Source: Sphingomonas sp. 35-24ZXX | GTDB taxonomy: Bacteria; Pseudomonadota; Alphaproteobacteria; Sphingomonadales; Sphingomonadaceae | Length of the DNA: 64,000 bases | NCBI RefSeq assembly: GCF_000786215.1 | Contig: NZ_JROG01000004.1 | Location: 558,001-622,000, forward strand | Direction of reading: 5' to 3' | The notes under the pieces: model-generated | What the model saw: only the letters and a program-made list of their open reading frames with translations | What the model was told of the DNA's origin: nothing | The model's database searches: none | In this document: one piece after another, positions 58,489-64,000 of the stretch | Layout: each line of letters begins with the position of its first letter | How positions within the stretch are numbered: the stretch's first letter is position 1 | Position numbers and translations under genes: made by a program

Positions 58489-59340
58489 TCACTCGAATGG
58501 CTCTTCGCCTTCCAGCTTGGTACGGTGCATAAGACGGCCGGAGGCAGGATCGTACCATTCGGCCCGGTGCATGGTGCCGGTATTGTCCCAGATCACCATG
58601 TCGCCCTCGGTCCATTCGTGGCTGTAGGTGAACTGCTCCTGCGTCGCCCATTCCCGCAGGCCGACAAGGATCGCGGCGCTTTCACCGGGCGCCTTGCCGA
58701 TCACCGAATGGGCGGTGTTGCCGATGACCAGTGACTTGCGGCCCGACTGGTGGGCCCAGACCAGCGGCAGTTCCTTTTCACCGATGGCAAGATAGTTCTG
58801 CAGCTTGGCGAGGCTCGGCTCCGGGTCATGATAGAACAGCGTCGCCCAGGGCGCATGGAGCACGCGCAGATGCTCGATTTTCGCTTTGCGGTCATCGGGC
58901 AGATCGTCCCAAGCGGCATAGGTGTTGGAAAAGCCGGTATTGCCTGTCCCCTTGGGCGAAGGCTTCTTGCAGGACAGCAGGGAAGCAAGGATCGGCACAT
59001 CGTTGCGCGTGCCGTCAATGTGCCAGAACAGCGAGCCCTTGAGATATTCCGCCGTTGCGCCTGCCACCTTCTCGTCGATCGTGATCGGGCTGATCACTTC
59101 GTCCCCGCCGGCCCGCTCGGGCGCAAAGGTGCCCAGCGTTTTGGTAAAGGCGATCTGTTCGGCATCGGTGAAGCTGATCTGCGGGAAGACCAGCACGCCG
59201 CGCTGCTCCAGCAGCTTGCGGATATCGGCCGAGATCGCCCCGGAAAGCAGTTCCTCCTTCGAATTGAGCACGCGCGCACCGATTTTTGGCTTGATCGCCT
59301 CGGCCTGGAGGGTGGTGGTAAGGATGTCGGACATGCTCAT
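58489..59340 (-). CDS. TauD/TfdA-family 2-oxoglutarate/Fe(II) dioxygenase
   Basis: A 283-residue dioxygenase. Iron ligands are His107-x-Asp109 (FWHIDG) and His258 (GTMHRAEW); an Arg for 2-oxoglutarate lies in GRLMHRT near the end. It uses 2-oxoglutarate and oxygen to hydroxylate or cleave a substrate, often of an acid, sulfonate or ether type. It is the tandem paralogue of the gene at 59337; both share IKPKIGARVLNSK. ATG 59340 overlaps the upstream stop. Last of four genes on this strand. Confidence 0.92.
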   Translation of the reverse strand: MSMSDILTTTLQAEAIKPKIGARVLNSKEELLSGAISADIRKLLEQRGVLVFPQISFTDAEQIAFTKTLGTFAPERAGGDEVISPITIDEKVAGATAEYLKGSLFWHIDGTRNDVPILASLLSCKKPSPKGTGNTGFSNTYAAWDDLPDDRKAKIEHLRVLHAPWATLFYHDPEPSLAKLQNYLAIGEKELPLVWAHQSGRKSLVIGNTAHSVIGKAPGESAAILVGLREWATQEQFTYSHEWTEGDMVIWDNTGTMHRAEWYDPASGRLMHRTKLEGEEPFE

Positions 59341-60179
59341 TGTTCCTCCCAGGCCTCGGTGCCGTCCAATATGGTCCGGTGCATCATGCGGCCAGAATAT
59401 GGGTCATAGGGTGTGGCGCGGTGCAGTGACGTGCGGTTGTCCCAGATTACCGTGTCGCCCACGGTCCATTTGTGGCGATAGCTATAGGGCTCGCTGGTCG
59501 CGAATTCGCGAAGGCCGTGCAGAATGCGATAGCTTTCCTTCGGGTCCTTTCCGATGACGTAGTGGGCGGTATTGCCCAGCACCATCGACTTGCGTCCCGA
59601 ACGGTGCGTGCAGACCAGCGGCAATTCGGCCTCGCCCTTGGATTGCCAGTCCTCGATCTGCTCCATAGTCGGTTCCGGTGTGTGGTAGAATTGCGACCGC
59701 CAAAGCGAATGCACGACGCGCAGATCGGCGATCCTGTCCTTGGTTTCCTGCGGCAGGTCCACATAGGATGTAGCCGTGTTGGCAAAATCGGTGTCCCCAC
59801 CTTCGGGTGCCAGAACCTTTGCGGTCAGCATCGATGCGCGGATCGGAACCGGATTCATGGTACCATCGATATGCCAGTAGAGCGAACCCTTGAGATATTC
59901 GGCTACCTTGGCATTGATCGATTCATCGAGGCTGACCTTGAACACCTCGTTTCCGGAAATTTCTCTGGCATTGCCGCCCAGCGCGTTGGTGAAGGCGACC
60001 TGCTCTTCATCGGTAAAGTCGATTCTGGGGAACACCAGCACACCGCTCTTTTCCAGCAGCGCAAGAATGTCCTCGCTAAGCTCGCCGCTCAGCAGCTCCT
60101 GTTTCGAATTCAGTACGCGCGCGCCTATCTTGGGTTTGATTTGCTCAAAACGCAGGCGGCTGTCGATCTGTGTTGCCAT
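59337..60179 (-). CDS. TauD/TfdA-family 2-oxoglutarate/Fe(II) dioxygenase
   Basis: A 280-residue dioxygenase with His103-x-Asp105 (YWHIDG) and distal His253 (TSLHRATPYD); GRMMHRT near the end carries the Arg for 2-oxoglutarate. It is homologous along its whole length to the next gene (58489), so the two arose by tandem duplication. I chose ATG 60179, seven bases after AGGAG; a GTG at 60185 would add two residues. A TATAAT lies about 26 nt upstream, so the pair may have its own promoter. Confidence 0.92.
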   Translation of the reverse strand: MATQIDSRLRFEQIKPKIGARVLNSKQELLSGELSEDILALLEKSGVLVFPRIDFTDEEQVAFTNALGGNAREISGNEVFKVSLDESINAKVAEYLKGSLYWHIDGTMNPVPIRASMLTAKVLAPEGGDTDFANTATSYVDLPQETKDRIADLRVVHSLWRSQFYHTPEPTMEQIEDWQSKGEAELPLVCTHRSGRKSMVLGNTAHYVIGKDPKESYRILHGLREFATSEPYSYRHKWTVGDTVIWDNRTSLHRATPYDPYSGRMMHRTILDGTEAWEEQ

Positions 60180-60205
60180 TGCCACTCTCCTGGGTAACCG
60201 TCATG

Positions 60206-60211
60206 ATTATA
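60206..60211 (-). promoter_or_regulatory. Possible -10 box for the TauD pair
   Basis: On the minus strand TATAAT lies 26 nt upstream of ATG 60179. No good -35 box is present at 16-18 nt, so the promoter would be weak or need an activator. Confidence 0.3.
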
Positions 60212-60282
60212 GGGTCAATTAGGCCTGTTTTCTCCTGGGTTGGAAGATATCGGACGGGCGATCATGTCCGCTCGGCATGGTC

Positions 60283-61086
60283 TCACGCCCCGACAAAATC
60301 TTGCACGCGAATTCCGCTCATGGCGGTCCATCCGCCGTCGTTGACAAAGTCGGCACCCGTGGCAAACGCGCTATCGTCGCTGGCCAGGAACAACGCCATC
60401 TGGGCCATTTCCATTGGGTCGGCCATGCGACCCAGTACACCCATGCGCCCGATGATCTCGCTGGAGGTCGGCAGGCCTGCGGCTTCCATCTCCCGATGCT
60501 GCCGGGCCGCAAGCGGGGTTTCGGTAGCGCCCGGGCACAGCGTGTTCACCCGGATGCCGAACGGCCCCAGTTCCACAGCTGCCGCCTTGGTTAGTCCCAC
60601 CACCCCGGCCTTGGACGCACAATAGCCAGCCGAGCTTGCCGCGATGAATGCCGCGATAGAGGCGGTATTGATGATCGATCCGCCACCATTGGCGATCATC
60701 CTGGGGGCAATGTGCTTAATCATCAGCCATACGCCCTTGAGGTTCACTTCTACCACCTTGTCGAAATCTGCCTCGTCGATGTCCAGGATCGACCGCTTGC
60801 CTTCGGTATCCACCCCGGCGTTGTTGAACAGCACATTGGGTGGACCGAAGGCAGCTTCGCTCAGCTCAGCAATGCGAGCAGCATCGGCTGCGCGGGTCAC
60901 GTCCGCGCCGATTGCAATGGCGCGCCCGCCATGGTCCAATACTTCCTTGACCAGCGGCAGCAGCGCCTCTTCGCTCAGATCCACCGCAGCAACGGCTGCG
61001 CCCTCGCGCGCAAACAGACGGACGGCCGCTTCCCCCATGCCGCCGGCAGCTCCGGTGACGATCGCGACCTTGCCGGCGAGCCGCAT
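60283..61086 (-). CDS. Short-chain dehydrogenase/reductase
   Basis: A 267-residue SDR: TGAAGGMGEAAVR near the start, VDLSEEAL (Asp, NAD preference), NNAG and active site YCASK. It starts one base after the stop of the SDR at 61088, so the two are co-translated. Likely acts on a ring or side-chain hydroxyl. Confidence 0.93.
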   Translation of the reverse strand: MRLAGKVAIVTGAAGGMGEAAVRLFAREGAAVAAVDLSEEALLPLVKEVLDHGGRAIAIGADVTRAADAARIAELSEAAFGPPNVLFNNAGVDTEGKRSILDIDEADFDKVVEVNLKGVWLMIKHIAPRMIANGGGSIINTASIAAFIAASSAGYCASKAGVVGLTKAAAVELGPFGIRVNTLCPGATETPLAARQHREMEAAGLPTSSEIIGRMGVLGRMADPMEMAQMALFLASDDSAFATGADFVNDGGWTAMSGIRVQDFVGA

Positions 61087-61087
61087 G

Positions 61088-61840
61088 TCAGTGCGATCCC
61101 ATGTAACGCCCGCCGTTGGTCGATATCACCTGCCCGGTAATGTAGCTCGCCTCTTCCGAAGCCAGGTACGCGGCGGCTGCGGCTATGTCTTCGGGCTGGC
61201 CGATGCGCTTCATCGGCAGGGTCTGGGCAAAGGCGTCCGCATCGATGGGGGCAGCCCGCAGCATCGGTGTATCGATGAAGCCCGGCGGAATCATGTTGAA
61301 GGTGACTCCGGTCGGCGCGAATTCCAGCGCCAGCGCCTTGGTCATGCCGACCAGCCCGCCCTTGGACGACACATAATGGCCCTGGGCGGGCGATCCGGTC
61401 TGCACCGACGAAGAGGTGATGTTGATTACCCGGCCCCAGCCCTGGGCGAGCATGTCGGGCAGCAGTTGCTTCGTGACCAGCCAGGGACCGCGCAGATTGA
61501 TGCGGATGACCTTGTCGAACAGATCGTCATCGGTATCGAGGAATGGCGTGAACGGGGCAATACCCGCATTGTTCACCAGGATCGCCACCGGGCCAAGCTC
61601 CGCGCGGGTGCGGTCGGCCGCAGCCTGGATTGCCGTCTTGTCGGAGCAATCCGCTTCGATCGCGATGGCGGTACCGCCGGCGTCGCGGATCATCTGCGCA
61701 GTCTCCTCCGCGCCTTGCGCATTGATGTCCCAGATGGCGATGCGGGCAGTGTCTTCGGCGAGCCGTAGCGCAATGGCGCGACCGATTCCCGATCCGGCCC
61801 CGGTGACGACGGCGACGCGGCCCTTGAGTGAACGAGTCAT
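61088..61840 (-). CDS. Short-chain dehydrogenase/reductase
   Basis: A 250-residue SDR: TGAGSGIGRAIA (13-24), WDINAQGAEE, NNAG and active site YVSSK. AAAGGAAAGG precedes ATG 61840. First gene of the operon SDR, SDR, (gap of about 100 nt) TauD, TauD. Divergent from the CoA ligase at 62000. Confidence 0.93.
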   Translation of the reverse strand: MTRSLKGRVAVVTGAGSGIGRAIALRLAEDTARIAIWDINAQGAEETAQMIRDAGGTAIAIEADCSDKTAIQAAADRTRAELGPVAILVNNAGIAPFTPFLDTDDDLFDKVIRINLRGPWLVTKQLLPDMLAQGWGRVINITSSSVQTGSPAQGHYVSSKGGLVGMTKALALEFAPTGVTFNMIPPGFIDTPMLRAAPIDADAFAQTLPMKRIGQPEDIAAAAAYLASEEASYITGQVISTNGGRYMGSH

Positions 61841-61999
61841 GGCAATTCCTTTCCTTTGACGGGGATGAGGCTGATCGCTGGGCAAACTGTCAAGCTGGCC
61901 CGCCATGGCATCGTTCCAGCGATGGTGCGGATGGATCGCAACCGCGATGACTGAGTGGACGGGGTGACGCAACGCCTGCCTTTGCGGCAAGATGAGCTA

Positions 62000-63616
62000 A
62001 TGGAAAGCATGCGCAAGACAAGGGCCGGAGGCTGGTCGGTCCGCTGGGACGCAGAGCGGGCCGCCAGAGCTTATGCCGACGGCTGGTGGACCGAGGAGAC
62101 CTGTGTGGATGCTCTGCGCGCAGAGGCGGCGCGGGCGCCCGAAAGGGTCGTGCTGATCGATGGGCAGGTGCGAACGACCGCGCAGGACCTGCTTGCCAGG
62201 TCCGAACGGCTCGGGCGGGTCCTGGCGCGCAGGTTTGCGCCCGGCAGCGTCGTCAGCTTCATGCTGCCCAACTGGCATGAGGCCGCGATCATCTACATGG
62301 CAGCGACCATGGCAGGACTCGTCGCCAACCCAGTGCTGCCTTCGCTGCGCGACCATGATCTCGGCTTCATCCTGAGCGACTCTGCTTGCCGGATGATCTT
62401 CGTGCCGGAGAGTTTCCGCGGCCATGATTGTGCAGCCATGCTGGTTCGGGTGTGCGCGCAGCTTGCCCGGCCGCCGGAAGTCGTGGTTCTGCGGGGCAGT
62501 GCAGGGCAGGGACAGATCAGCTGGGACGGGCTTTGTGCGGAAGCGGCCGATGCCGCGCTGCCCACCATCCACCCGGACGATGTGCGAATGATCATGTACA
62601 CCAGCGGCACAACGGGACGGCCAAAGGGCGTCCTGCACACGCACAACAGCATCGGTGCGCTGATCCGGCAGATCGGCAGGCACTGGATGGTGGAACCCAG
62701 CGACCGGTTTCTGGTGCCATCGCCGGTCAGCCATATCGGCGGGTCGATCTACGCGTTCGAGATGCCGGTCATGCTGGGTACCGGTGCCGTACTCATGGAA
62801 AGCTGGGACGCCAAGGCTGCCGTCACGTTGATGCAGTCGCAGCGGATAACGCACATGGCTGGCGCGACGCCCTTTCTGCGGGGGCTGCTGGCTGCCGTGC
62901 AAGAAGCGGGCACCGATCTGTCGGCCCTGAAGGTGTTCATCTGCGGCGGGGCATCGGTGCCGCCTGCCCTGATCCGCGAGGCGGCAGCCCATTTCGCTAA
63001 TGCTCGCGTGAGCCGGGTATACGGATCGACGGAACTGCCCGTCACCACGGTGGGCGCGCTTGGCGAGGGGGAAGCTGATCTTGCTGCCGATACCGACGGC
63101 CGCCCCGGCATTGCGGAAGTCCGGATCGCGGCCGATGGCGAGATCCGGGCGTGCGGGCCGCAAATGATGGCAGGATACGCGCGCGCCGAGGATGAGGTGG
63201 GCGCGTTTGACGAACACGGCTTCTACCGATCAGGCGACCAGGGCATCCTGCTGCCTTCGGGACATGTCGTGGTCACCGGGCGTATCAAGGATCTGATCAT
63301 CCGCAATGGCGAGAATATCGCGCCCAAAGAGATAGAGGACCTGCTGACTGGCCATCCGGCAATTGCGGAAATCGCGATTGTTGGCATGGCGCATCCTAAA
63401 ACCGGAGAGCGGGCCGTCGCGGTGGTCGTGCCACAGCCGGGCCATATACCCGATGTCGCCATGCTGGCGCAGCATCTGTCGGCGCTGGGCGTCGCGCGGT
63501 TCAAATATCCCGAAGAGGTCGTTCTGTGGCCATCGCTGCCGCGCAACGATGCGGGCAAGGTTTTGAAGAACGTGATCCGCGACCGGCTCAGGGACGCTGC
63601 GCCGGTCGCCTGTTGA
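62000..63616 (+). CDS. Acyl-CoA synthetase (AMP-forming)
   Basis: A 538-residue ANL ligase. YTSGTTGRPKG (200-210), the fold-closing RIKDLIIRNGENIAPKEIEDLL and the C-terminal NDAGKVLKNVIRDRL with catalytic-type Lys are all present. It should activate a carboxylic acid with ATP and CoA. I chose ATG 62000; the ribosome site is weak, and a GTG at 61955 would extend the protein by 15 residues. Its 3' end overlaps the convergent NTF2-like gene by 29 nt. Third CoA ligase of the window. Confidence 0.92.
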   Translation: MESMRKTRAGGWSVRWDAERAARAYADGWWTEETCVDALRAEAARAPERVVLIDGQVRTTAQDLLARSERLGRVLARRFAPGSVVSFMLPNWHEAAIIYMAATMAGLVANPVLPSLRDHDLGFILSDSACRMIFVPESFRGHDCAAMLVRVCAQLARPPEVVVLRGSAGQGQISWDGLCAEAADAALPTIHPDDVRMIMYTSGTTGRPKGVLHTHNSIGALIRQIGRHWMVEPSDRFLVPSPVSHIGGSIYAFEMPVMLGTGAVLMESWDAKAAVTLMQSQRITHMAGATPFLRGLLAAVQEAGTDLSALKVFICGGASVPPALIREAAAHFANARVSRVYGSTELPVTTVGALGEGEADLAADTDGRPGIAEVRIAADGEIRACGPQMMAGYARAEDEVGAFDEHGFYRSGDQGILLPSGHVVVTGRIKDLIIRNGENIAPKEIEDLLTGHPAIAEIAIVGMAHPKTGERAVAVVVPQPGHIPDVAMLAQHLSALGVARFKYPEEVVLWPSLPRNDAGKVLKNVIRDRLRDAAPVAC

Positions 63617-64000
63617 CCAGCGGCCGCAGATAGCTGGCATCGTCAGGATCGCGGGCTGACGCTCCGTTGAGCATCAGGTCCGGCACCTCGCCAAAGGGCA
63701 GGGGCAACGCCGGTTGCAGACACGACCATTCGATAAGGTTGGTGCGCAGCGCGATGCGCCAGGACCCATCACGCTTTTCCAGCCGGTCGATATAGCGGCC
63801 ACCCGCCAGCATCACGGTTTCATCCCCGCCCGGCTCGAAAGGCCGGTTGCGCGCGATGAACTGGTAATAGGTCTCTGCATGCGCGGTGTCGCCGTTGATA
63901 TCGGCACTATGGTTGAGCAGCGCGTGATGGTGCAGCACCTGCGCGGCCTTGTGCATCGGTACGGCCCAGTCCCAGCAGTCTTCGGGGCTGCCTACAAATG
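63588..64000 (-). CDS. NTF2-like (SnoaL-type) protein, 5' end off window
   Basis: The frame is open to the right edge, so the start lies beyond 64000; an internal Met at 63956 is not the likely start because FVGSPEDCWDWAVP precedes it in frame. The visible 136 residues show HALLNHSADINGDTAHAETY, GGRYIDRLEKRDGSW and RTNLIEWSC, matching the SnoaL-like protein at 54316. It probably has an isomerase- or lyase-like role or none that can be read yet. It overlaps the CoA ligase end by 29 nt. Confidence 0.82.
   Translation of the reverse strand, partial: FVGSPEDCWDWAVPMHKAAQVLHHHALLNHSADINGDTAHAETYYQFIARNRPFEPGGDETVMLAGGRYIDRLEKRDGSWRIALRTNLIEWSCLQPALPLPFGEVPDLMLNGASARDPDDASYLRPLVNRRPAQRP

Noticed and set aside
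1-64000. Mobile elements, CRISPR, tRNA or rRNA
   Set aside because: Looked for transposase frames, terminal repeats, regular repeat-spacer spacing and tRNA-like cloverleafs; none seen by eye.

Overview
The window is a dense catabolic island from a high-GC alphaproteobacterium, most likely a sphingomonad (Novosphingobium/Sphingobium/Sphingomonas type). This is an inference from the TonB-dependent receptor, the many short operons joined by ATGA/GTGA/TTGA overlaps, and the gene families present. I see no rRNA, tRNA, CRISPR array, transposase or phage gene. Almost every gene belongs to CoA-ester or oxygenase chemistry. I count 5 family III CoA-transferases, 3 acyl-CoA ligases, 9 short-chain dehydrogenases, 3 Rieske oxygenase alpha subunits and 1 Rieske ferredoxin. 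There are also 1 P450 with its [2Fe-2S] ferredoxin, 2 tandem TauD/TfdA oxygenases, 2 flavoproteins of the 3-ketosteroid-Delta1-dehydrogenase family, 2 acyl-CoA dehydrogenase alpha/beta pairs, 2 MaoC-type hydratases, 2 crotonases and 1 thiolase. Such a set suggests stepwise activation, ring oxidation and beta-oxidation-like breakdown of a polycyclic or alicyclic carboxylic acid (steroid- or terpenoid-like). The actual substrate cannot be read from the sequence.

Layout. 1-3524 (-): CoA-transferase, small protein, CoA ligase, CoA-transferase. 3805-6267 (-): TonB receptor with its terminator. 6725-7743: a small exported protein facing a MarR gene. 7840-12891 (-): amidohydrolase, Rieske oxygenase, two CoA-transferases. 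13041-15505 (+): ferredoxin, P450, SDR. 15553-20627 (-): AraC regulator and hydantoinase-type HyuB/HyuA. 20751-24627 (+): crotonase-like protein, MaoC-type hydratase, CoA ligase. 24686-28990: Rieske ferredoxin (-), then VOC protein, KstD-like flavoprotein and two SDRs (+). 29090-30994: a 30-residue membrane peptide facing a second MarR, which is co-transcribed with a thiolase. 31148-33114 (+): DapB-like oxidoreductase and SDR, then a lone SDR (-). 34071-40252 (+): SDR, exported acid phosphatase, MFS, AhpD-like protein, free lipoyl domain, Gfo/Idh oxidoreductase, exported esterase. 40273-45292: crotonase (-), KstD-like flavoprotein (+), small protein (-), E1 alpha/beta (+). 45513-49881: two divergent acyl-CoA dehydrogenase pairs. 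49906-52903 (-): Rieske oxygenase, EthD protein, MFS. 53141-54882 (+): second MaoC-type hydratase and NTF2-like protein. 54883-58413: CoA-transferase and SDR (-), Rieske oxygenase (+). 58489-61840 (-): two SDRs and two TauD oxygenases. 62000-64000: CoA ligase (+) and an NTF2-like gene cut by the window edge (-).

How the genes may work together (inference). The TonB receptor and two MFS proteins bring in substrate. Exported phosphatase and esterase may trim conjugates. CoA ligases and CoA-transferases activate carboxylates. Rieske, P450 and TauD enzymes hydroxylate, SDRs and KstD-like enzymes oxidise the ring, and the dehydrogenases, hydratases, crotonases and thiolase shorten side chains or opened rings. 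No ferredoxin reductase and no E2/E3 subunit is visible, so these must come from elsewhere.

The points most worth a second look are: the twice-occurring cassette of small membrane or exported protein facing a MarR gene, with a shared CTAAACTAGCT element; the E1 alpha/beta pair plus a free lipoyl protein without E2/E3; a CoA-transferase pair in which one member lacks the catalytic Asp; three Rieske oxygenases that all carry Glu at the bridging carboxylate position; and three ATTGTC repeats plus a near-perfect inverted repeat in the AraC/crotonase divergent region.
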